Below, in pieces: positions 1 through 7,060 of a DNA stretch of 13,068 nt (position 1 is the stretch's first letter; each line of letters opens with the position of its first letter). The notes beneath the pieces were generated by a model. The model saw only the letters and a list, made by a program, of their open reading frames with translations, ran no database searches and was not told where the DNA came from. Source of the DNA: JAAYZM01 sp964510785 (GTDB lineage: Bacteria; Actinomycetota; Actinomycetes; Actinomycetales; Cellulomonadaceae); assembly GCA_964510785.1 (NCBI GenBank), contig CAZECM010000085.1:1-13068 (forward strand), in the 5' to 3' direction. The position numbers and the translations under genes are program-made.

Positions 1-607
1 ACGTGTTCTTCCTGCACGTCTCGCTCGTGCCCTACATCGGCCCGTCGGGCGAGCTCAAGACGAAGCCGACGCAGCACTCCGTGGCCGCGCTGCGTTCGAT
101 CGGCATCCAGCCCGACGCGCTCGTGCTGCGCGCCGACCGTCACGTGCCGGACTCCATGAAGGCGAAGATCGCGCTGTTCTGCGACGTCGACACGGAGGCC
201 GTCGTCACTGCCGCGGACGCACCGAGCATCTACGACATCCCGCGCGTGCTGCACAACGAGGGGCTCGACGCCTACGTGGTGCGCCGCCTCGACCTGCCGT
301 TCCGGGACGTGGGCTGGGACACCTGGAACCAGCTCACCCAGCGGGTCCACCACCCCAAGCGTTCCGTCGAGATCGCGCTCGTGGGCAAGTACGTCGACCT
401 GCACGACGCGTACCTGTCCGTCTCCGAGGCGCTGCGCGCCGGTGGCTTCGCCCACGAGGCCAAGGTCTCGATCCGATGGGTCCCGGCGGACGACTGCGAG
501 AGCGACGACGGCGCCACGCGGGCGCTCGACGGCGTCGACGCGGTGCTCGTGCCCGGTGTCTTCGGCTTGCGTGGCATCGAGGGCTAGCTCGGTGTTATCC
601 GCTGGGT
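1..607 (+). CDS. pyrG: CTP synthase, middle part (5' end outside window; broken at an assembly gap)
   Basis: CTP synthase makes CTP from UTP, ATP and glutamine. This is the end of the synthetase domain and the start of the glutamine amidotransferase domain, read in the frame beginning at base 3. The family block ELKTKPTQHSVAALRSIGIQ is seen near the start, then DRHVPDSMKAKIALFCDV, and later the VGKYVDLHDAYLSVSEAL strand that opens the amidotransferase domain. The reading frame meets a TAG at 585-587 where the family normally has a Lys or other residue after GIEG, just before the N run at 608. Two nearby residues also deviate (GVFGLRG where GGFGVRG is expected). I read these as base errors at a contig end, not a real truncation, because the protein resumes after the gap. 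The first part of the gene lies upstream of base 1. Confidence 0.95.
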
Positions 608-617
608 NNNNNNNNNN
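608..617. other. Assembly gap (10 N)
   Basis: Ten unknown bases inside pyrG. The left flank ends in ATCCGCTGGG (597-606), and the same ten bases recur at 798-807 where pyrG resumes. The gap is therefore probably a scaffolding join and not ten missing bases of biology. Confidence 0.99.
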
Positions 618-811
618 CCGTCATTTTCCTGATCGGCGACTTCACCTCCATGATCGGCGATCCCAGCGGCCGCAACAGCACGCGCCCGCCGCTCACGCCT
701 GAACAGATCCAGGAAAACGCCAAGACCTATTACGCGCAGGCCAGTCTGGTGCTGGACCCGGCCCGCACCGAGATGCGCTACAACTCGGAATGGTGCGATC
801 CGCTGGGCGCG
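618..811 (+). pseudogene. tyrS: Foreign tyrS (tyrosyl-tRNA synthetase) fragment, probable contaminant at a mis-join
   Basis: Read from base 620, this stretch gives VIFLIGDFTSMIGDPSGRN, then a TRPPLT-EQI segment and ...RTEMRYNSEWCDPLGA. That is the part of bacterial TyrS just after the class I HIGH region (about 64 residues). The wording, especially YYAQASLVLDPARTE and YNSEWCDPLGA, resembles betaproteobacterial TyrS (Bordetella/Achromobacter/Burkholderia type) more than an actinobacterial one. It has no start, no stop and no remainder of the enzyme, and it sits in the middle of pyrG. Its last bases (GCGATCCGCTGGGCGCG, 795-811) are shared by tyrS in one frame and pyrG in another, which would explain an assembler joining them. 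The taxonomic assignment is from memory of the family and would need a search. Confidence 0.85.
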
Positions 812-1370
812 CCGCACCCGTACGCCGATCCTCGGCATCTGCCTGGGCCTGCAGGCCATGGTGATCGAGTACGCGCGCAGCGAGCTCGGGCTCGAGGGCG
901 CGTCGAGCTCGGAGTTCGACCCGGACACGAAGTTCCCCGTCATCGCGACGATGGAAGAGCAGCAGGACATCGTCTCGGGCGACGGCGACATGGGCGGCAC
1001 GATGCGGCTCGGCGCCTACGACGCCGTGCTCGCTCCCGGCTCGATCACCGCCGAGGTGTACGGGTCGGAGCGGGTCTCGGAGCGCCACCGGCACCGCTAC
1101 GAGGTCAACAACTCCTACCGTGGACGGCTCGAGGAAGCGGGGCTCGTCTTCTCCGGGCTCTCGCCCGACCGCAGCCTCGTCGAGTTCGTCGAGCTGCCCC
1201 GCGACGTGCACCCGTACTTCGTCGCGACGCAGGCTCACCCGGAGTTCAAGTCGCGCCCGACGCGCCCGCACCCCCTCTTCGCGGGACTCGTCGGGGCCGC
1301 GCTCGAGAGGCAGGACGCCGTCGCGGCGCCCGACGCCAGCCCGGCCGAGGACGCGGCGGCCGTCGGTTGA
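795..1370 (+). CDS. pyrG: CTP synthase, C-terminal glutamine amidotransferase part
   Basis: The pyrG frame resumes at about 795 (AIRWARRTRTPILGICLGLQ). It carries the class I glutaminase nucleophile Cys in GICLGLQ (codon 840-842), then EFDPDTKFPVIATM, GGTMRLGAY, the RHRHRYEVNN block and the catalytic His/Glu pair in AHPEF. It ends at TGA 1368-1370 after a short Ala-rich tail. There is no start codon of its own; the ATG at 858 is internal. From GIEG before the gap to the nucleophile Cys, the joined protein has the same spacing as E. coli PyrG (Cys is the 19th residue after GxEG) if 597-797 is removed. The next gene overlaps its stop codon. Confidence 0.95.
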   Translation, partial: AIRWARRTRTPILGICLGLQAMVIEYARSELGLEGASSSEFDPDTKFPVIATMEEQQDIVSGDGDMGGTMRLGAYDAVLAPGSITAEVYGSERVSERHRHRYEVNNSYRGRLEEAGLVFSGLSPDRSLVEFVELPRDVHPYFVATQAHPEFKSRPTRPHPLFAGLVGAALERQDAVAAPDASPAEDAAAVG

Positions 1371-1960
1371 GCCGCCCGGAGGACGTCGTCGTCGCGGACG
1401 AGTTCCGTGCACAGCCGGTCCTCGCCCGTGAGGAGATCTTCTCCGGCCGGGTGTGGGACATCGTCGCGGAGGACGTCGACCTGGGTCACTCCGTGGTGCG
1501 CCGCGAGTTCGTGTCGCACCCCGGGGCCGTCGCCGTGATCGCGATCGACCCGCAAGGGCGGGTGCTGCTGCTCAAGCAGTACCGGCACCCGGTGCGCGGC
1601 TACCTGTGGGAGCCGCCGGCCGGGCTGCTCGACGTCGTCGGCGAGGATCCGCTCGATGCCGCTCGCCGCGAGCTCGCGGAGGAGGCGGACCTGATCGCCG
1701 ACTCGTGGGAGCACCTCGTGTCGTTCCGGTCGACGCCGGGCGGGTCGAGCGAGGAGATCGTCGTCTACCTCGCGCGCGACCTGCGGCCCGTCCCCGAGGC
1801 GGAGCGCCACGAGCGCACCGAGGAGGAGGCGGACCTCGAGCCGGTGTGGGTGCCGTTCGACGAGGCCGTCACGGGAGTCCTGGAAGGGCGCCTGCACTCG
1901 CCGACCGCCGTCGTCGGGATCCTGGCCGCCGCCCAGAAGGGCGCTGGGCGCGCGTACTGA
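1367..1960 (+). CDS. NUDIX hydrolase, ADP-ribose pyrophosphatase type
   Basis: Predicted cytosolic enzyme that splits ADP-ribose to AMP and ribose-5-phosphate, 197 aa. The Nudix box lies at about residues 86-109 (G86, E93, R101-E102-L103, E105-E106), with the one-residue insertion between G and E that I recall in actinobacterial ADPRases of the Rv1700 type. The usual Gly after EE is Asp108 here. Upstream are HPGAVAVIAI (51-60) and LLKQYRHPVRGYLWEPPAG, which fit ADP-ribose hydrolases rather than MutT. I chose the TTG at 1367 because it overlaps the pyrG stop (TTGA) and gives family length. There is no ATG, and the first GTG (1451) would cut away conserved sequence. Gene order pyrG-NUDIX is the same as in Mycobacterium tuberculosis; the xerD that follows there is absent here. 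Confidence 0.88.
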   Translation: MSRPEDVVVADEFRAQPVLAREEIFSGRVWDIVAEDVDLGHSVVRREFVSHPGAVAVIAIDPQGRVLLLKQYRHPVRGYLWEPPAGLLDVVGEDPLDAARRELAEEADLIADSWEHLVSFRSTPGGSSEEIVVYLARDLRPVPEAERHERTEEEADLEPVWVPFDEAVTGVLEGRLHSPTAVVGILAAAQKGAGRAY

Positions 1961-1983
1961 GGCGTCGCGCTCTCCGCCTCCCG

Positions 1984-2532
1984 CTACTCGCCGACGGCCC
2001 CGTCTATCGACTGTCTGATGAGGTCGGCGTGCCCGTTGTGGCGCGCGTACTCCTCGATCATGTGCACGAGGATCCAGCGCAGCGAGTACCGCTCGTCGTC
2101 GCCGCGGGCGCGCCCCACGGACAGGGTGTCGAGGCCGCCGGCGTCGGGGCCTTCTGTGTCGAGGCACCGCGCCGTGGCGCGCCGCGACCGATCGATCGCC
2201 TCGTCGAGGAGCCCGTGGAGGTGCTCGGGGGAGTCGGCAGCGGCAGAGTGCCACTCCCAGTCCCGGTCCTCGTCCCACGGCGCGGTGTCGAACGGCGCCA
2301 TGAGCGGTTCGCCGAGGAGCACCTCGCAGAACCAGCTGTTCTCGACGACCGCGAGGTGCTTGAGCAGCCCGCCGAGCGTCATGTCCGATGGAGCGAGCGG
2401 CTGGTCGAGCTGCGCGGCGTCGAGCCCCGTCGTCTTCCACCGCAGGGTGTCCCGGTGGAAGTCGAGGAACGCGATCAGCGTGGTCGCCTCGTCCGCTGCG
2501 AGGGGCGGGTCTGTGCGGCCGGAGTCGGGCAT
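1984..2532 (-). CDS. DinB-superfamily (DUF664-like) protein
   Basis: 182-aa four-helix-bundle protein of the DinB/DUF664 family, whose members are usually metal-binding and sometimes thiol transferases (for example mycothiol-dependent). The sequence shows LLKHLAVVENSWF with His59 in helix 2 and the C-terminal block around His157, His165 and His168 (EEYARHNGHADLIRQ), which are the expected metal ligands. There is no signal peptide or membrane segment. It starts at ATG 2532 and lies 31 bp downstream of the AraC-family gene on the same strand, so the two may share a transcript. Its stop faces the NUDIX gene across 23 bp, where I see no terminator hairpin. The substrate is unknown. Confidence 0.85.
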   Translation of the reverse strand: MPDSGRTDPPLAADEATTLIAFLDFHRDTLRWKTTGLDAAQLDQPLAPSDMTLGGLLKHLAVVENSWFCEVLLGEPLMAPFDTAPWDEDRDWEWHSAAADSPEHLHGLLDEAIDRSRRATARCLDTEGPDAGGLDTLSVGRARGDDERYSLRWILVHMIEEYARHNGHADLIRQSIDGAVGE

Positions 2533-2563
2533 GGTGCGACGCTACCGCGCTGGGCCTACGTCG

Positions 2564-3457
2564 TCAGGGACTCACCTTCTCCCTGAGCCGCGCCGCATCC
2601 TGCGCGGGCGACGCGCCGAAGCGGCGGCGGTACTCGCGGCTGAACTGGGAGGCGCTCTCATAGCCGACGGCGTAGGCGGCACCCGCGACATCGTGCGGGT
2701 CGGCGACGAGCCTGATGCGCGCCTCCTGCAGCCGGATCTGCTTCTGGAACTGGATGGGACTCATCGACGTGACCGCGAGGAACGTCCGGTGGAACGTCGA
2801 GGCGCTCATGCACGCGAGCTGGGCGAGGTCGTCGACCCGGACGGCGTCCGCGTAGTGCTCCCGGATCCACCGGACCGCATGGCCGACGCGGCTCAGGTTG
2901 CCGTCGGCCAGGCCGAGCTGCCGCACGGTGGCACCGAACTCGCTGCGCATCAGCAACCAGAGGAGCTCCCGCTCGACCAGGGGGCCGAGCACCGGAAGGT
3001 CACGCGGCCGGTCGAGGAGTCGCACCATGCGCAGCACCGCCTCGACGATCTCCTCGGCGGCGTCGCTGACCACGATCCCGGCGGCGACACCGCTGCCGCG
3101 GGCCGTCCGCGGGAACTGGGCGGCCGCGGGGTGCAGGAGCAGCTCGGCGATGATCGCGGGCTTGAGCGTCAGGGCGAAGCCGAGTGCCGGCCGCGCGTGC
3201 GTGACGTCCGTGAAGTGACCGGTCACCGGAAGATCGACGGAGGTCACGAGGCACTGGCCCGCGTGGAAGTCGTAGACGTGGTCACCCATCGCCATGCGCT
3301 TGGCGCCCTGGACCATGAGCACCATGACGGTCCCGGTCGTCGAGTACTCCGGTGGCCCGGGATGCCCCTCGCCCGAGATCACCACGCCGTCCGCGATGGT
3401 CGTCGTGGCATGACCCGCATGCCGGGAGATCAGCTCGCGCAGCTCGGTGAGCATCAT
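2564..3457 (-). CDS. AraC-family transcriptional regulator (AraC_N type)
   Basis: About 297 aa. The N-terminal cupin-like effector domain covers roughly residues 1-170 and matches the AraC_N family often found beside oxidoreductase genes. The C-terminal double helix-turn-helix has HTH1 in VDDLAQLACMSASTFHRTFL and HTH2 ending in the AraC signature GYESASQFSREYRRRFG, followed by SPAQ. I chose the ATG at 3457 (protein begins MMLTELRELI), which fits family N-termini. A TTG at 3469 in the same frame would add four residues, and neither start has a good Shine-Dalgarno sequence. It is divergent from the SDR gene at 3636, its likely target, with candidate binding repeats in between. The inducer cannot be read from sequence. 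Confidence 0.92.
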   Translation of the reverse strand: MMLTELRELISRHAGHATTTIADGVVISGEGHPGPPEYSTTGTVMVLMVQGAKRMAMGDHVYDFHAGQCLVTSVDLPVTGHFTDVTHARPALGFALTLKPAIIAELLLHPAAAQFPRTARGSGVAAGIVVSDAAEEIVEAVLRMVRLLDRPRDLPVLGPLVERELLWLLMRSEFGATVRQLGLADGNLSRVGHAVRWIREHYADAVRVDDLAQLACMSASTFHRTFLAVTSMSPIQFQKQIRLQEARIRLVADPHDVAGAAYAVGYESASQFSREYRRRFGASPAQDAARLREKVSP

Positions 3458-3510
3458 GACGCGATTCAATCACGACGGCAGCGGCGCTCAAGCCTGTTGC
3501 TGTCGTTCGT

Positions 3511-3546
3511 GCCAGGAATAGGCAAGGGTTCGCCAGGATCCGCCTA
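3511..3546. promoter_or_regulatory. Candidate AraC-type operator: direct repeat with 21-bp period
   Basis: GCCAGGA occurs at 3511-3517 and again at 3532-3538, exactly 21 bp (two helical turns) apart and on the same strand. TAGGC (3519-3523) and GCCTA (3542-3546) add an inverted component. Direct repeats at this spacing are how AraC-family dimers bind. The site lies about 54 bp upstream of araC and about 97 bp upstream of the SDR start, so it could control both. The rest of 3470-3635 holds no gene; a TTGCTG at 3497-3502 is a possible -35 but lacks a convincing -10. Confidence 0.5.
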
Positions 3547-3635
3547 GGTCCGGCGGAGTCGCGCTGCTTCACTCGAAGAGGCAGCGGATCCGTTGCCGGA
3601 CCGGGACGGCGGCGCCGTCGGAGAGGCAGGGAATC

Positions 3636-4394
3636 GTGGCTGTCGCGATCGTCATCGGGGGAAGCGCGGGAATCGGACAGGGTGCGGCGGTCGAGCTCGC
3701 GAAGCGGGGCTTCGGCGTGATCGTGACCTATCGCAGCCACCCGGAGGGTGCCGACGAGACGGTCGCCGAGATCAGGCGGCTCGGCGGCGAGGCCGTCGCA
3801 CTCCCGCTCGACGTGGCAGACACCGCCTCGTTCCCGGCGTTCCGGGACGCGGTCTCGGCGGCGCTCGCGGACACGTGGGGTGTCGCAACCTTCACGGCAC
3901 TCGTCAACAACGCGGGCATCGGGGAGGCGGCACCGTTCGAGGACATGACCGAGGAGGTCTACGACCGCCTGCACCGGGTCATCCTCAAGGGGCCGTACTT
4001 CCTGACCCAGGCCCTGCTCCCGCTCCTCGAGGACGGTGGCGCGATCGTCAGTACGACGAGCACGTCCACGCAGGCCACGGGGCTCACCCCGGGCTACTCG
4101 GCCTACGGCGCCATGAAGGCCGGGCTCGTCGTGCTCACCCGGTACCTCGCCAAGGAGCTCAGCGTGCGCGGCATCCGTGCGAACTCGGTCTCTCCCGGCG
4201 TCACCCGCACACGCCTCGGCAACGACGCCTTCGCGCGGCACCCCGAGCTCATCCCTCCGATCGCGGCGCAGACGGCGCTGGGTCGCATCGGCGAACCTGG
4301 TGACGTGGGCGCCGTGATCGCCTACCTCGCGTCCGACGACGCGCGCTGGATCACCGCGCAGGACCTCGAAGCCTCCGGCGGATACCACCTCTGA
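3636..4394 (+). CDS. SDR-family NADP-type oxidoreductase (first SDR of the cluster)
   Basis: 252-aa classical short-chain dehydrogenase/reductase. The cofactor motif GGSAGIG is at residues 8-14, NNAG at 91-94, the catalytic Ser144 and Tyr157-x3-Lys161 are all present with the usual S-x12-Y spacing, and SPGVTRTRL follows. Arg33-Ser34 at the end of the second strand suggests NADP(H). The Asn that completes the usual catalytic tetrad is Ile116 (VILKG instead of VNLKG). It starts at GTG 3636, preceded by GGCAGGGA. The divergent AraC gene is the likely regulator. The next SDR starts 55 bp downstream with no visible terminator, so this is probably the first gene of the 3636-7797 transcript. The substrate is unknown. 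Confidence 0.9.
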   Translation: MAVAIVIGGSAGIGQGAAVELAKRGFGVIVTYRSHPEGADETVAEIRRLGGEAVALPLDVADTASFPAFRDAVSAALADTWGVATFTALVNNAGIGEAAPFEDMTEEVYDRLHRVILKGPYFLTQALLPLLEDGGAIVSTTSTSTQATGLTPGYSAYGAMKAGLVVLTRYLAKELSVRGIRANSVSPGVTRTRLGNDAFARHPELIPPIAAQTALGRIGEPGDVGAVIAYLASDDARWITAQDLEASGGYHL

Positions 4395-4449
4395 ACCGGG
4401 CCGTGCCCCGCAGAGCACCGCCGTGCCATCACGACCGAAGGACCAGGGC

Positions 4450-5217
4450 ATGCCAGGAACAGCAGCCGCACCTCTCGCCGGCCGCGTCGCCGTCGTCACC
4501 GGCGCGAGCGGGGGCCTTGGCGAGGCGATCGGGACGGCGCTGCACGAGCACGGCGCGAGCGTCGCCCTGCTCGCCCGTCGTCGGCGACGGCTCGAGGCCA
4601 TCGCCCGGCGGCTCGACGGCCCGGAGCGGGTGGTGGCGCTGCCGACCGACGTCGCGGACCCCTTCGAGCTCGTCGAGGCCAGGGAAGCGGTGCACGAGCG
4701 GCTCGGCGTGGCCGACCTCGTGGTCGTCAGCGCGGGCGTCTTCGCGAGCTCGCCCTTCGAGGACGCGATCCCGGCCGAGTGGGACGCGATGATCGACACC
4801 AACCTCAAGGGGCTGCTCCAGACCGCGCAGACCTTCATGCCCGACCTCGTCGCGGCGGCAGGCAGAGGCAGGTGCGCGGACCTCGTGCTCATCGGTTCGC
4901 GCACGGCGGGGCGCCTCGAGCGGGACTACGCCGTCTACTCGGCCGTCTACGCCTCGGTGGCCCAGCTCGCCCGACACCTCCGCACCGAGCTCGGTCCCCG
5001 CGGCGTCCGCGTCCGCACCGTGATGCCGCACTACGCGGAGTCGCGCCTCGGCACGCGCGTGTTCGACAACGAGCAGCGGGCGCTCACCGAACAGCGGCGG
5101 GACCGAGCGAGATGGATACCCGCCGCGCGGGTCGCCGAGCTCGTGACGTTCACCTGCGCACTGCCGTCCCACGTGAATCTCGCCGAGGTCACGATCCAGC
5201 CGACGGAGGTGGAGTAG
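4450..5217 (+). CDS. SDR-fold protein with catalytic Lys replaced by Tyr (second SDR)
   Basis: 255-aa classical-SDR-fold protein starting at ATG 4450, seven bases after GAAGGA; the in-frame GTG at 4423 is less well placed. The Rossmann motif TGASGGLG (17-24) is intact, Arg43-Arg44 after strand 2 suggests NADP binding, and Asn118 is kept in DTNLKG. Ser150 and Tyr163 have the standard S-x12-Y spacing, but position 167, the Lys of YxxxK, is Tyr (AVYSAVYASV). NNAG is reduced to VSAG. It closely resembles the third SDR (7057-7797) in the DTNLxG...PDLV...DLVLxG region, so the two look like paralogues. Its stop is one base before the nhaA start, implying coupling. It may be a weak enzyme or a nucleotide-binding partner; substrate not recognised. 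Confidence 0.88.
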   Translation: MPGTAAAPLAGRVAVVTGASGGLGEAIGTALHEHGASVALLARRRRRLEAIARRLDGPERVVALPTDVADPFELVEAREAVHERLGVADLVVVSAGVFASSPFEDAIPAEWDAMIDTNLKGLLQTAQTFMPDLVAAAGRGRCADLVLIGSRTAGRLERDYAVYSAVYASVAQLARHLRTELGPRGVRVRTVMPHYAESRLGTRVFDNEQRALTEQRRDRARWIPAARVAELVTFTCALPSHVNLAEVTIQPTEVE

Positions 5218-5218
5218 C

Positions 5219-7060
5219 GTGCGCCATCGGCTCCAGGTCCTCGGCGAGCGCGTGCGCGGTGCGGCGCACTCGGACGTGACGGGTGCCGCGCTGCTGGTCC
5301 TCGCGACGGTCGTCGCCCTCGTCTGGGCCAACGTCGGCGCCGGTGCGTACCAGGTCTTCTGGCACACGCGCTTCGCGATCACCCTCGGTGACCAGGCGCT
5401 CGACCTCGACCTGAGGCACTGGGTCAACGACGCCCTCATGATGACGTTCTTCTTCCTCGTGAGCGTCGAGGTGAAGCGGGACTTCGCGATGGGCGAGCTG
5501 CGCGACTTCCGACGTGCGACAGCGCCCGTCGTCGCGGCGGTCGCCGGCCTGGTGGTACCGGCCGTCGTCTTCCTGCAGCTCAACCCGTCCGGGGAGGCCG
5601 CGACCGCGTGGGGCGTCGTCATCTCCACCGACACGGCGTTCGTCGTCGGCCTGCTCGCGGTGTTCGGCTCCGCGATCCCCGCACAGCTTCGCGCCTTCCT
5701 CCTCACGCTCGCCGTGGTCGACGACGTCGGCGCGCTCGCCGTCATCGCGTTCGCCTACACGGACGAGATCCACCTGCCTGCGCTCGGCGTCGCGACCGTC
5801 GCGGCCGGAGCGCTCTTCGTCCTCCAGCGGTGGCAGGTGTGGCGGGGCCCGGTCTACCTCGCGGGCGCCATCGTCGTCTGGCTCGCCGTGTTCGCGTCCG
5901 GCGTGCACGCGACGATCGCGGGCGTCGTCGTCGGCCTGCTGCTTCCCGTCTTCCCGCCACAGCGACATCGGGTCCTGGAGGCGGAGGAGCTGACGCGGGC
6001 CTTCCGGCGCGCACCCAGCGCGGCGAGCGGTCAGGACGCGGCCGACGGCATCATGCGCTCCGTCTCCGTCAGCGAGCGGTTCCACCACCTCTTCAGCCCG
6101 GCGGTCACCCTCGTGATCGTGCCGCTCTTCGCTCTCGCGAACGCGGGGGTCCTCATCACGCAGCAGACCCTCGCAGCCGCGTTGGCCTCGTCCCTGACCT
6201 GGGGCATCGTCGCGGGCCTCGTGATCGGCAAGTTCGTCGGTGTCGTCGGGGTTACCGCGCTGGTCGTCCGTCTGCGCCTCGGGGAGCTCGGCCCCGGGCT
6301 CGGCTACCGGCACGTCGCGGGCGGCGCGCTCTTCACGGGGATCGGTTTCACGATCTCCCTCTTCATCGTCGACCTCGCGCTCGACGATCCCGAGCTGCAG
6401 TCGCAGGCGCGCCTCGGGGTGCTCGCGGCTTCCCTCGTGGCAGCAGTGCTCGGTGTCATCGCCTTCCTCGGCATCACGCGCTATGACCGCGCCCACGCTC
6501 CCGCCCGGACACGGCTCGTGCGTGCCGTGGACCCCGCCCGCGACCACGAGCTCGGTACGTCGGACGCCCCGCTGTCGCTCGTGGAGTACGGGCGGCTCGG
6601 CGACCCCGACGACTCGCTCCACCTCGAGATGATCGACGAGGTGCGTGACCACTTCGCCGAGCGGCTCGCCTACGTGTTCCGGCACAACACGCTCGGTGAC
6701 GTGACCGCGGGCCAGGCCGCCGCCACCCTGGAGTCCGCCGCAGCCCAGGCGGGTGCCCTCCTCTGGCCGATGCGCGAACAGCTCGCACGGATCAGCGCGG
6801 AACGGGACCTGGACCCCCGTGAGCTCCGGCGCGCGGCCGTGACCGTGGGCGTGAACCTCGCGCGGCTCGAGGAAGGAGTCCGGCGGGGCGCCTACGTCAG
6901 CAGGGTCCACGAGGACGACGTCGATGCGCAGTCCATGGGCCTGAGCTCGACGCCACGCTTCTTCGTCGACGGTGAGATCTACGACGGCCCCGGCACCGCG
7001 AGCGGACTGATCGGGGCACTCGAGGAACGGCTCGCAGCAGCAGAGGGAAGGACGCCATGA
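5219..7060 (+). CDS. nhaA: Na+/H+ antiporter NhaA with C-terminal DsbA/thioredoxin-like domain
   Basis: 613 aa. Residues 1 to about 425 form the NhaA membrane domain, which exchanges Na+ (or Li+) for H+ across the plasma membrane. Asp138 (STDTAF), the ion-binding pair Asp168-Asp169 (AVVDDVGA), LFALANAGV and Lys338 (VIGKFVG) plus GIGFTISLFI match known NhaA functional positions. Residues about 437-605 resemble the DsbA-like domain fused to NhaA in many actinobacteria (DHELGTSDAPLSLVEYG, cis-Pro in SSTPRFFVDG). The CPYC-type active site is Asp-Pro-Asp-Asp here (462-465), and no Cys occurs in the domain, so it cannot do thiol-disulfide exchange. It starts at GTG 5219, one base after the preceding SDR, and its stop overlaps the next SDR start (ATGA). 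Confidence 0.93.
   Translation: MRHRLQVLGERVRGAAHSDVTGAALLVLATVVALVWANVGAGAYQVFWHTRFAITLGDQALDLDLRHWVNDALMMTFFFLVSVEVKRDFAMGELRDFRRATAPVVAAVAGLVVPAVVFLQLNPSGEAATAWGVVISTDTAFVVGLLAVFGSAIPAQLRAFLLTLAVVDDVGALAVIAFAYTDEIHLPALGVATVAAGALFVLQRWQVWRGPVYLAGAIVVWLAVFASGVHATIAGVVVGLLLPVFPPQRHRVLEAEELTRAFRRAPSAASGQDAADGIMRSVSVSERFHHLFSPAVTLVIVPLFALANAGVLITQQTLAAALASSLTWGIVAGLVIGKFVGVVGVTALVVRLRLGELGPGLGYRHVAGGALFTGIGFTISLFIVDLALDDPELQSQARLGVLAASLVAAVLGVIAFLGITRYDRAHAPARTRLVRAVDPARDHELGTSDAPLSLVEYGRLGDPDDSLHLEMIDEVRDHFAERLAYVFRHNTLGDVTAGQAAATLESAAAQAGALLWPMREQLARISAERDLDPRELRRAAVTVGVNLARLEEGVRRGAYVSRVHEDDVDAQSMGLSSTPRFFVDGEIYDGPGTASGLIGALEERLAAAEGRTP

Noticed and set aside
667..674. NotI-like octamer GCGGCCGC as a sign of cloning vector at the gap
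   Set aside because: It falls in conserved Ser-Gly-Arg codons of the tyrS fragment (DPSGRN) and is expected by composition. No vector sequence flanks it.
618..811. tyrS fragment as evidence of horizontal transfer or a mobile element
   Set aside because: There are no terminal repeats, integrase or target duplication beyond the ten-base shared sequence. The fragment is internal to a gene and touches an N gap, so an assembly error is simpler.
476..1960. Continuous plus-strand reading frame linking the end of pyrG, the N run, the tyrS piece and the NUDIX gene as one 494-aa protein
   Set aside because: It reads pyrG out of frame on both sides of the gap and passes through unknown bases. Only the tyrS fragment and the NUDIX part carry family sequence, and they are joined by chance.
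3282..4904. Long open frame (540 codons) on the minus strand across the araC start and two SDR genes
   Set aside because: It crosses several well-supported genes and the intergenic region, and its translation has low-complexity composition and no recognisable domain.
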